From the NCBI GenBank assembly GCA_903847655.1, contig CAINEG010000231.1, positions 1-8,643 of the forward strand: a stretch of 8,643 nucleotides of DNA. The letters run 5' to 3'. Made by a program: the position numbers and the translations under genes. Source of the DNA: an uncultured Bacteroidota bacterium. Its GTDB lineage: Bacteria; Bacteroidota; Bacteroidia; Chitinophagales; Chitinophagaceae. This document shows, one piece after another, positions 1-6,528 of the stretch (the stretch's first letter is position 1; every line of letters starts with the position of its first letter). The notes beneath the pieces are model-generated. The model did not search any database. It was not told where the DNA came from and saw only the letters and a program-made list of their open reading frames with translations.

Positions 1-70
1 AATGGCATTTTATTGGAAATTTACAGTCGAACAGCATCAGCAAGATCGCTTGTACTTGCCATTTGAATAA
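1..70. other. Unresolved fragment at window edge, possibly the 3' end of an upstream gene
   Basis: The first 60 bases contain 24 G/C (40%), like the coding DNA in this window, and composition collapses just after. On the plus strand two frames stay open from the edge and stop exactly at this break: frame 1 stops at 64-66 (ending ..RSLVLAI) and frame 2 at 68-70 (ending ..RLYLPFE). A C-terminus of an upstream plus-strand gene is therefore plausible, but too little is visible to choose a frame or name a family. A 7-bp inverted repeat, AATGGCA at 1-7 and TGCCATT at 57-63, brackets the fragment. Confidence 0.35.
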
Positions 71-85
71 ACTAGTTTAATTTTG
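55..85 (+). promoter_or_regulatory. Candidate Bacteroidota-type promoter for the barrel gene
   Basis: TAATTTTG at 78-85 matches the Bacteroidota -7 consensus TAnnTTTG exactly. Nineteen bases upstream, CTTG at 55-58 matches three of four bases of the -33 consensus TTTG. Transcription would begin near base 92 and leave a leader of about 200 bases. In DNA this AT-rich a chance match to the -7 box is quite possible, so the call rests mainly on the spacing. A weaker -7-like box, AAATTTTG at 216-223, lies closer to the gene but lacks a -33 partner. Confidence 0.35.
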
Positions 86-294
86 AATAAAAAGTATAAT
101 TTAGCATTAAATAGCAACATAATAAAAAAATACAATATGTTGATATATAATTTAAAGTATTGATAATCAATGAATAAATATAAAAAAGTAAAAAAGCAAA
201 ATAAAATTAGGTTACAAATTTTGAAAAAAAGTATAAATAAGTAGGTAATATAACATATATAAATAAACATAATACAAAATAAAAACCAATCCCT
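67..294. promoter_or_regulatory. Extremely AT-rich leader upstream of the barrel gene
   Basis: By hand count, bases 61-294 contain 36 G/C in 234 (about 15%), far below the flanking DNA. The plus strand is notably A-rich, with runs such as those at 123-129, 183-187 and 224-230. Any translation here gives only F/I/Y/L/K-rich peptides with no recognisable family, so I treat the region as non-coding. It carries the 10-mer TTTGAATAAA twice, at 62-71 and 82-91, and TGAATAAA again at 171-178. TATAAATAA occurs at 232-240 and 258-266. The most likely role is the promoter and 5' untranslated region of the gene starting at 295; A/T tracts of this kind often help RNA polymerase or nucleoid proteins bind. 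Confidence 0.6.
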
Positions 295-1314
295 ATGAAA
301 AAATCAATTTCATTATTATTAGTACTTGTTAGTTCCTTTCAAGCTATAGCCCAAGTGGACAGTACTAAGGAAGCTAGTTCGGCTCCTAATCATTCTACTA
401 CATTTACCTATTATGTGGATGGTTATTATAAAAGTGATTTTGCAGGTAAGCCAGAAAACAATAAGACAAGCTTTACCAATTCAAGCAATACCTTCCAAAT
501 AGGGATGGCTTCAGTTAAATTAGATCAAGTATTGGGCAATTTTAGTGCCACGCTTGATTTAGGCGTTGGAAAAAGAGCTGAAGAATTCTCCTACAATGAC
601 AATGGAGTAGCTACAAGCTTCAAACAAGCTTTTATTAGTTATGCACCTAATTCAACAGTGAAGTTTACTGCAGGTAAGTGGGCCACCCATGTGGGTTATG
701 AATTGTTAGATACCTATTCCAATAGAAACTATAGTATGAGTTACGGTTTCTCCTATGGACCTTTCTTTCATACAGGAGTAAGAGCAGACATTGCCTTAGC
801 TGGTAAGTCGGCCATGATGATTGGTGTAGCTCAACCTACCGATTTCGTAAGTTCTTCTTCCCCCAATAAGATGATCATTGCTCAATTTAGTACTGGAACA
901 AAAAATGATAGGCTGAAAGCATTCTTGAATTATCAAGGGGGTAAAAGCAAATCTCAAGTTGATCTAGTATTAAATGGAGTGGTGTCTAGTCAAGTGGCCA
1001 TTAATTATGATGGAACGGTTTGTAATATTTCAGGAGCTAGTTGGACAAGCAATGCATTCTATGTAAATTATGATCCAAGCGCAAAATTTGGATTTACTTG
1101 GAGATCAGAATATTTTGATGATTCTAAAAATGCTGCTGGCGTAGGCACTTCCATCTTCCAAAATACTTTATCAGCCAACATACATTTTGATAAGTTCACA
1201 TTGATACCTGAAATAAGGTTTGACAATGCGAAAGATAAAATTTTCTTTAACAACAACAATAACTTAAATCCATTTGCAGGTAATTTCTTACTTGCTGCGA
1301 TTTATAAGTTTTAA
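295..1314 (+). CDS. Outer-membrane beta-barrel protein, BBP2/OmpL-like porin family
   Basis: The 339-residue product is probably an outer-membrane beta-barrel that forms a pore or channel; its substrate cannot be told from sequence. Residues 1-19 are a signal peptide (MKK, then a hydrophobic run, ending AIA before Gln20). A Ser/Thr/Asn-rich linker follows to about residue 35. From about 36 the chain shows alternating polar and aromatic strands, starting with TFTYYVDGYYKSDF, the usual opening of the BBP2 (beta-barrel porin-2) family. Residues 125-165 (AGKWATHVGYELLDTY, then YGFSYGPFFHTGVR) resemble that family's conserved core. The last residue is Phe in AAIYKF, the classic C-terminal signal recognised by the BAM assembly machinery. 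The start follows CCCT with no Shine-Dalgarno sequence, and the gene ends with tandem TAA TAG stops. It appears monocistronic, with a long AT-rich leader before it and a terminator 41 bases after its stop. The barrel call is firm; the exact family is assigned from memory. Confidence 0.82.
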   Translation: MKKSISLLLVLVSSFQAIAQVDSTKEASSAPNHSTTFTYYVDGYYKSDFAGKPENNKTSFTNSSNTFQIGMASVKLDQVLGNFSATLDLGVGKRAEEFSYNDNGVATSFKQAFISYAPNSTVKFTAGKWATHVGYELLDTYSNRNYSMSYGFSYGPFFHTGVRADIALAGKSAMMIGVAQPTDFVSSSSPNKMIIAQFSTGTKNDRLKAFLNYQGGKSKSQVDLVLNGVVSSQVAINYDGTVCNISGASWTSNAFYVNYDPSAKFGFTWRSEYFDDSKNAAGVGTSIFQNTLSANIHFDKFTLIPEIRFDNAKDKIFFNNNNNLNPFAGNFLLAAIYKF

Positions 1315-1355
1315 TAGTTTCAGGTTTATTGGTTTTAAGCAAGCAATCGTTAATC

Positions 1356-1388
1356 AGGGCTCCATTTCTATGGGGCCCTCTTTTTTTT
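1356..1388 (+). terminator. Rho-independent terminator after the barrel gene
   Basis: AGGGCTCCA at 1356-1364 pairs with TGGGGCCCT at 1371-1379, giving nine pairs including one G-U wobble, around the six-base loop TTTCTA. One C and then eight T (1381-1388) follow. It separates the barrel gene from the rhamnosidase gene, so the latter needs its own promoter in the short 1389-1435 stretch or depends on read-through. Confidence 0.88.
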
Positions 1389-1435
1389 CAATAATGAAGG
1401 GAAAATGAGTAAATTCATAATCTAATTCGCTTGCT

Positions 1436-3856
1436 ATGAAAAAAATATTGACAATTACTTTATTGTTGGTTACCACATTTGTTTGGGCGCAAAACAGCAC
1501 CTGGGTTAATCCTAACTTGTTAAAAAATAATTGGACTGCACAATGGATTGCGGCGCCCAATGCAGCAGCCAAAGAATATGGGGTCTATCATTTTAGAAAT
1601 TCATTTGAATTAAATGAAATACCCAAAACTTTTATTGTTAATGTATCTGCTGACAATCGTTACCGATTATTTGTCAATGGACAATCCATTGGCAATGGAC
1701 CAGCAAGAGGCGATTTGTACAATTGGTATTATGAGACCTATGATATTGCCCCTTATTTAGTCAAAGGGAAAAATACCATTGCAGCACAAGTATGGAACAT
1801 GGGCGTGTATGCCCCTGTTGCACAAATTTCCAATCAAACTGCATTTTTATTGCAAGGCAATGGGGATGCCGAAAAAATAGTCAATACCAATAAAAATTGG
1901 AAGGTATTAATCAATGAGGCCTATAGTCCTTGTTCTATCAACAATGGCCAGGTATTGCAAACCTACATGGTGGTGGGGCCTGGAGACAGTGTGGCGGCCA
2001 ATAAATATCCATGGGGTTGGGAGCAAAACAATTATGACGATCGTACTTGGACTAATGCAGTAAACATTTCAAGTCCAGCCTCTGTAGGTTATGGAACAGA
2101 CAATTTATGGTCCTTGGTGCCAAGCATCATACCACCCATGTTTGAAAGAAAACAAAACATTAACACGCTTAAAAAAATAAATGGAGAATTAGCCAATACC
2201 ATCTTTATAAATAATAATGCCCCACTGATCATAAGCAAAAATACTATTACTAATACTTTATTGAACGCCAATAAGCCTTTGACTACAGGTAAAACCATTA
2301 GTTTATTGTATGATCAAACTTACAATACAGTGGCTTATCCCACCATAGTCATTAGTGGAGGTAAGGATGCCATCATTAAAATAACTTACGCAGAATCTTT
2401 ATTTGATGCGAAGGGCATAAAAGGCAATCGATCGGTAATAGAGGGCAAAACCATTAAAGGGAATTATGATGTGTTTATTGCAGATGGTACTAGTCATAGA
2501 ACTTTCAGGCCTTTGTGGATGCGAACCTATCGCTATGTGCAAGTAGACATTACTTTAAAAGACGATCCTATTGAAATTGAAAATTTTTATGGAATGGCCA
2601 CGGGCTATCCTTTTCAAGTAAAAGCAAAATTTGAAAGCAATGATTCAACGATGCAGAAAATTTGGGAAGTGGGTTGGAGAACAGCGCAATTGTGTGCAGG
2701 TGAAACTTATTTTGATTGTCCTTACTATGAGCAATTGCAATACGAAGGAGATACCCGCATACAATCTTTAATTTCTTTGTATGTGACTGGAGATGACCGA
2801 TTGATGCGCAAAGCCATTTTAGATTTTTATCATTCTAGAGTACCCGAAGGCCTAACACAAGGTCGATACCCAAGCAATCGATTGCAAGTGATACCACCTT
2901 TTTCTTTGTATTGGGTATCGATGGTCTATGATTATTGGATGCATCAAAAAGACGATGCCTTTCTTGATCAGTTCATGGTGCCTATTACTGGGGTCTTGGA
3001 TTGGTATGAAAAACACTTAGATCCAAAGAAAAATATTTTAGGCCCAATGAAATGGTGGGGATTTGTAGATTGGAATTTGGCCTTTGATGGTGGTATACCA
3101 GATGGAGCTACGGATGGAAATTCTTCAGTCATTACCTTGCAATACATTGCTACTTTACAACAAGCCGCTACTTTATTTAAACAATTTGGTAAAACAGAAA
3201 GGGCTAATCATTATGCGGCCTTGGCTAGTAAATTAAGTGCAGCCACTTATGCCAGTTGTTTTGATGTCAAGAAAAATTTAATGGCCAATACACCTTTAAA
3301 AAATAGTTATAGTCAACATGCTAGTATCATGGGGGTTTTGACAGGAGCGATACCTCAAAGCAAACAAAAATTAGTCATGGAAAATGTATTGAGGGATACT
3401 AGTTTAAGCCAAGCTACTTTTTATTATCGTTTTTATTTGAATTTAGCTTTGAAAAAAGCAGGTATGGCCAATCGTTATTATAAAGAATTGAAACCATGGA
3501 GGGAGATGATTGCCAATGGCTTAACCACTTTTGCAGAACAACCAGATCCGACTAGATCCGATTGTCATGCATGGAGTGCAAGTCCCAATTATGATTTCTT
3601 TGCTACCATTTGTGGTATCACGCCTGCAGCACCTGGTTTTACTTCTATTAAAATAGAGCCAGCCTTAGGGGAATTAAATCATGTGAAAGCGAGTATGCCA
3701 CATCCAGGTGGTAGTATCCAAGTGGAAATTACTAAGCAAAAGAACAATGGGGTAGAAGCTGAAATTAATTTACCTAGAAACACCAAGGGGACTTTTATTT
3801 GGAGTGGTAAGACAATTCGATTGCATAGTGGCATCCAAAAAATAAAAATTGGCTAA
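1436..3856 (+). CDS. Secreted alpha-L-rhamnosidase-type glycoside hydrolase, family GH78
   Basis: The 806-residue product should hydrolyse terminal alpha-L-rhamnose from plant, algal or bacterial glycans or glycosides in the periplasm or outside the cell; GH78 enzymes are inverting. Residues 1-18 are a signal peptide ending VWA before Gln19. Residues ~30-125 form a beta-sandwich typical of GH78 N-termini (WTAQWIAAP, then RYRLFVNGQSIGNGPARGD). Another beta domain at ~300-380 ends FRPLWMRTYRYVQV. The (alpha/alpha)6 catalytic barrel spans ~385-735, and a C-terminal beta domain contains PGFTSIKIEPALG. In DCPYYEQLQYEGDTR, Asp427, Glu432 and Asp439 match the spacing (+5, +12) of the catalytic acid region Asp567/Glu572/Asp579 of Bacillus RhaB as I recall it. 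Glu701 in TTFAEQ is the likely general base, followed by SDCHAWSASP (His711). No truncation is visible. The gene stands alone: no SusC/SusD or other carbohydrate enzymes adjoin it. Family is confident; actual substrate is inferred. Confidence 0.88.
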   Translation: MKKILTITLLLVTTFVWAQNSTWVNPNLLKNNWTAQWIAAPNAAAKEYGVYHFRNSFELNEIPKTFIVNVSADNRYRLFVNGQSIGNGPARGDLYNWYYETYDIAPYLVKGKNTIAAQVWNMGVYAPVAQISNQTAFLLQGNGDAEKIVNTNKNWKVLINEAYSPCSINNGQVLQTYMVVGPGDSVAANKYPWGWEQNNYDDRTWTNAVNISSPASVGYGTDNLWSLVPSIIPPMFERKQNINTLKKINGELANTIFINNNAPLIISKNTITNTLLNANKPLTTGKTISLLYDQTYNTVAYPTIVISGGKDAIIKITYAESLFDAKGIKGNRSVIEGKTIKGNYDVFIADGTSHRTFRPLWMRTYRYVQVDITLKDDPIEIENFYGMATGYPFQVKAKFESNDSTMQKIWEVGWRTAQLCAGETYFDCPYYEQLQYEGDTRIQSLISLYVTGDDRLMRKAILDFYHSRVPEGLTQGRYPSNRLQVIPPFSLYWVSMVYDYWMHQKDDAFLDQFMVPITGVLDWYEKHLDPKKNILGPMKWWGFVDWNLAFDGGIPDGATDGNSSVITLQYIATLQQAATLFKQFGKTERANHYAALASKLSAATYASCFDVKKNLMANTPLKNSYSQHASIMGVLTGAIPQSKQKLVMENVLRDTSLSQATFYYRFYLNLALKKAGMANRYYKELKPWREMIANGLTTFAEQPDPTRSDCHAWSASPNYDFFATICGITPAAPGFTSIKIEPALGELNHVKASMPHPGGSIQVEITKQKNNGVEAEINLPRNTKGTFIWSGKTIRLHSGIQKIKIG

Positions 3857-3883
3857 CTAGTCAGTTAAAAAACTAAGCGAAAT

Positions 3884-3917
3884 AAAAAAGCTCCTCTTAT
3901 TTCGAGGAGCTTTTTTT
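3884..3917. terminator. Bidirectional terminator shared by the convergent GH78 and M28 genes
   Basis: AAAAAAGCTCCTC at 3884-3896 and GAGGAGCTTTTTT at 3904-3916 are perfect complements around the seven-base loop TTATTTC. The A run on one side and the T run on the other give a U-tract in both transcripts. It sits 27 bases after the GH78 stop and 31 bases beyond the M28 stop on the opposite strand, so it can end both messages. Confidence 0.92.
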
Positions 3918-3948
3918 ATAGTAAATTATTTTTAAAAGAATAGGAAGG

Positions 3949-5418
3949 CTAATCTTTCCAACGCCATTCGCCAGCAATGATCAAGGGCTCTTTTAAGTTA
4001 TTCTTGATTAAGAAGTTTTTGGTTTCTTCATCTGTAAAATGTTTGGATTTGATTTCAGTAGCATCTGCAATGCCATACAATAACATCGATCCAAAACGAA
4101 CGGTGTTTTTCATACCATTTTCTTCTACTAAACTAAATACATCACAATCAGCATGGTAGCAAGGGCCTGCATTTTTAGGAAGGCCACCACCTGCACCGCC
4201 ACCTGTAGGCACCCCTTGCAACATAAAGGGTTGATTGTCGCTGTGTAAGCCAGCACCTACTCTAAACATATTGGTAAAAGAAGTATCAATGCTTTTTGCA
4301 ATGGCACCAATACCACTAATTAAATCTTTGCTGTCTTCGGCACTAGTGGAATAACCTTTGGGATCAAAGGTCATGTCGTAGTTCAACATGTACCTGATTT
4401 GATCAATGGTTTTATTTTTAATAGCATCTTTTACATAGGCTCTTGAACCCAACAAACCTTCTTCTTCTCCCATAAACATGACAAATTCAACGGTTCTGGC
4501 AGGATTCAATTTTAATTTAATAAAAGTTCGGGCCATGTCTAAAACAGAAAAAGAACCAATTCCATTATCAATAGCACCAGTGGCTAAATCCCAGCTATCC
4601 AAATGTCCGCCAATCACAATTTTTTCAGTAGGAATGGATTTTCCAGGAATGGTGGCTACCACATTACGTGCTTTAATCATACCAGAAAAATTATTCATCG
4701 TAATATGACTGTATAATTTTCCTTTCGTAAGTTGTTCTCTTAATGCAAGTCCATCTTCTCTACCCACACAAACAGCAGGAATAGGAATTAGTTTTCCAGT
4801 AACAGAAGCAGTACCAGTTAACAATACACCTTTGGGTGCAGTATTAATGAGCATCATGCCTTTGGCGCCATATTTTGTGGCCAATGCTGTTTTTTCAGAA
4901 CGGTGTAAGGAAGGAGTGCCTGCTTTAGAATTAGGAAGTACCCCTAAAAATACCAAAGCAATTTTTCCTTTTACTTTATCTGGATTGGCTAAATAATCGT
5001 CTTCCACACCATTGCCCATATCTACCACTTCTAAATTCACTTCTGCTTTTACAGGAGAATGTGCCAAAGTAACAGATTTTATATTGTGTTGATCTTGCAT
5101 AGTAGAACCCACCGTTACATTTATTTTGCCCCTGCTCCAACTTTCTACTTCGAAGGGTTCAAAGCGCAAATTGGTAAAGCCATAGGATTTTAATAAATCA
5201 TAAGCAAATTGCTCGGCCTTTTTTCCATTTTCAGACCCTGTTAAACGATGCCCAATGGTTTCGGATGAAATTTTAAGCGAATTATACGCGTTTGAATTTT
5301 TGGAAACCTCTGTATTGATTTTGTTAAAAACCGCATTCCATTCTGGTTTGGTTTGTGCATGAAGGCTATTGCCTAGAAATAATAGACCTAAGCCTAGTAC
5401 AAAACTTGTTTTTTTCAT
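3949..5418 (-). CDS. Secreted zinc aminopeptidase/carboxypeptidase-like protein, family M28 with PA domain
   Basis: This 489-residue exported metallopeptidase probably trims peptides in the periplasm or outside the cell; the fold is that of M28 enzymes such as carboxypeptidase Q and PA-domain aminopeptidases. Residues 1-21 are a signal peptide ending LHA before Gln22. A PA-type insert occupies about 125-245 (KGKIALVFLG, then GAKGMMLINTAP). The M28 core carries the expected di-zinc set: His272 in GGHLDSWD, Asp284 in AIDNG, Glu318 and Glu319 in GEEEGLLGS (general base and ligand), Asp348 in NYDM and His422 in CYHADCD. SDNQPFMLQGVP (393-404) matches the usual segment before the last ligand. Unusual points are a Gly-rich stretch GGGAGGG (406-412) and a Cys pair (420, 425) bracketing the last zinc ligand. 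All catalytic residues are present, so it should be active. It is convergent with the GH78 gene and divergent from the SPFH gene. Amino- versus carboxypeptidase specificity cannot be decided. Confidence 0.9.
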   Translation of the reverse strand: MKKTSFVLGLGLLFLGNSLHAQTKPEWNAVFNKINTEVSKNSNAYNSLKISSETIGHRLTGSENGKKAEQFAYDLLKSYGFTNLRFEPFEVESWSRGKINVTVGSTMQDQHNIKSVTLAHSPVKAEVNLEVVDMGNGVEDDYLANPDKVKGKIALVFLGVLPNSKAGTPSLHRSEKTALATKYGAKGMMLINTAPKGVLLTGTASVTGKLIPIPAVCVGREDGLALREQLTKGKLYSHITMNNFSGMIKARNVVATIPGKSIPTEKIVIGGHLDSWDLATGAIDNGIGSFSVLDMARTFIKLKLNPARTVEFVMFMGEEEGLLGSRAYVKDAIKNKTIDQIRYMLNYDMTFDPKGYSTSAEDSKDLISGIGAIAKSIDTSFTNMFRVGAGLHSDNQPFMLQGVPTGGGAGGGLPKNAGPCYHADCDVFSLVEENGMKNTVRFGSMLLYGIADATEIKSKHFTDEETKNFLIKNNLKEPLIIAGEWRWKD

Positions 5419-5577
5419 ATTGGTGGTTATTAGACTACTAATTTATCCAAAATAAGTCAAATTCTAGGAATCTTTTTACCAGCGGCAGACCTAAAATGAG
5501 GCCTAGGCGACAATGTTTAGCTGCCAAATTAGCTGTACTTTTATAGGGTAGAAAACACTCACTTAAATAAATTTTTT
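5419..5577. promoter_or_regulatory. Divergent intergenic region between M28 and SPFH genes
   Basis: These 159 bases must hold the promoters of both flanking genes, which point away from each other. No exact TAnnTTTG box is present. One-mismatch candidates are TACTTTTA at 5536-5543 for the SPFH gene and, on the minus strand, TTATTTTG just upstream of the M28 start (bases 5450-5457); neither has a good -33 partner. An imperfect inverted repeat covers 5484-5525, the palindrome GCCTAGGC lies inside it at 5501-5508, and the direct repeat TTAGCTG occurs at 5517-5523 and 5529-5535. Confidence 0.5.
5484..5525. repeat. Bulged inverted repeat in the divergent promoter region
   Basis: GGCAG (5484-5488), two unpaired bases, then CTAAA (5491-5495) can pair with TTTAG-CTGCC (5516-5525), giving ten pairs with one two-base bulge. 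The 20-base loop contains the perfect 8-bp palindrome GCCTAGGC (5501-5508). It could be an operator, a leader hairpin or chance; no T-tract follows on either strand, so it is not a standard terminator. Confidence 0.45.
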
Positions 5578-6486
5578 ATGTTATTCATTATTCTAGGCCT
5601 TATTATATTTTTTGCAGCAGGCGCTGTACAAAATCTCAATTTAGGGGTGGCCATACCTAAAGGAACTATTAGAAGTATCGGTATCGTAGTGATGGTCATA
5701 GGGGTACTTACTTCTTGTATCAAGCAAATTGATGCTGGACAAATTGGGGTAAAATCAATGTTTGGAAAAGTGCAAGACGATGTCATTACCAGTGGATTGA
5801 ATTTTGTCAATCCTTTGGTGAATGTGAACACCATTGATGTAAGAACTCAAAACTATACCATGAGTGGAGTGCATACTGAAGGTGAAATGGCAGGAGATGA
5901 TGCCATTCGTGTTTTAACAGCAGATGGTTTAGAAGTAGTGATTGATTTAACGGTTTTATATCGTGTACAATCTTCAGAAGCGCCTAAAATTGTTAGAGAG
6001 ATTGGCTATGATTTTAAGAATGTCATTGTTCGTCCTATCACCAGAACAAAAATAAGAGATAATGCTGTTTATTATACTGCAGTGGATTTGTATTCTGTAA
6101 AAAGAGATGAATTTCAAAGTAGAATTTTTAAAACCATCGAAGAAAATTTAAAAATTCGTGGCTTGGTATTAGAGCAATTATTGGTGCGTAACATTGTTTT
6201 ACCAGCAACAGTGAAAGCTTCAATTGAAGATAAAATCAAGGCGGAACAAGATGCACAAAAAATGCAGTTTGTATTACAAAAAGAAAAACAAGAGGCAGAG
6301 CGTAAAAGGGTGGAGGCGCAAGGTATTGCTGATTACCAAAAAATTATTAGTTCTGGCTTAGGGGATAAGCAATTGCAATATGAGCAAATTCAAATTATGA
6401 AAGGATTAATCACTTCTCCAAATGCTAAAGTAATTATTATGGGGGGAGGCAAGACGCCTGTTATTTTGGATTCGAAGAATAATTAA
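5578..6486 (+). CDS. Prohibitin/SPFH-domain membrane protein
   Basis: The 302-residue protein belongs to the SPFH superfamily (stomatin, prohibitin, flotillin, HflK/C). Members form large membrane-bound rings or microdomains that organise or regulate proteases and other membrane proteins. Two hydrophobic segments lie at residues 2-16 and 33-46. The SPFH domain runs from about 50 (IDAGQIGVKSMFGKV, the usual start) to about 215, with GLNFVNPLVNVNTIDVRTQ at 73-91. A charged, probably coiled-coil helix follows at about 212-255, rich in Lys, Glu, Gln and Ala. The tail ends near VIIMGGGKTPVILD. Residues 44-47 (LTSC) look like a lipobox just after the second hydrophobic segment. The start has an A/T-rich upstream and no Shine-Dalgarno sequence. 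It opens a likely three-gene unit with the RlpA-like and symporter genes. Superfamily assignment is firm; the partner is unknown. Confidence 0.88.
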   Translation: MLFIILGLIIFFAAGAVQNLNLGVAIPKGTIRSIGIVVMVIGVLTSCIKQIDAGQIGVKSMFGKVQDDVITSGLNFVNPLVNVNTIDVRTQNYTMSGVHTEGEMAGDDAIRVLTADGLEVVIDLTVLYRVQSSEAPKIVREIGYDFKNVIVRPITRTKIRDNAVYYTAVDLYSVKRDEFQSRIFKTIEENLKIRGLVLEQLLVRNIVLPATVKASIEDKIKAEQDAQKMQFVLQKEKQEAERKRVEAQGIADYQKIISSGLGDKQLQYEQIQIMKGLITSPNAKVIIMGGGKTPVILDSKNN

Positions 6487-6492
6487 TTGGCG

Positions 6493-6515
6493 ATTGAGCA
6501 ACCCCTTGCTTCAAT
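6493..6515 (+). other. Short hairpin between the SPFH and rlpA-like genes
   Basis: ATTGAGCAA (6493-6501) can pair with TTGC-T-TCAAT (6506-6515) around the loop CCCC, giving nine pairs with one bulged T at 6510. Only a weak T-rich stretch follows, so it is unlikely to be an efficient terminator. It ends 13 bases before the next start codon and might act as a processing, attenuation or translation-tuning element. The structure is seen; the role is a guess. Confidence 0.4.
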
Positions 6516-6528
6516 TTAATATCTAACT

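Noticed and set aside
1..63. tRNA or other cloverleaf RNA suggested by the 7-bp end stem and a TTCGAC-like loop on the minus strand
   Set aside because: The distance between stem halves is too short for a tRNA, no T-arm or anticodon arm pairs correctly, and there is no proper 3' end.
37..270. Minus-strand 77-residue open frame in the AT-rich leader
   Set aside because: Its product is almost only Phe, Ile, Tyr, Leu and Lys, which is what AT-rich non-coding DNA yields. No family or signal is recognisable, and it overlaps the likely promoter of the barrel gene.
1354..1572. Minus-strand 72-residue open frame across the terminator and GH78 start
   Set aside because: It is antisense to a clear signal peptide and runs through a terminator hairpin; it is a shadow of the GH78 frame.
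3977..4159. Plus-strand open frame antisense to the M28 gene (a second is at 4478-4708)
   Set aside because: Both lie inside the strongly supported peptidase gene and have no recognisable product.
5559..5834. Minus-strand 91-residue open frame overlapping the SPFH gene start
   Set aside because: It is antisense to the conserved SPFH N-terminus and its protein has no recognisable features.
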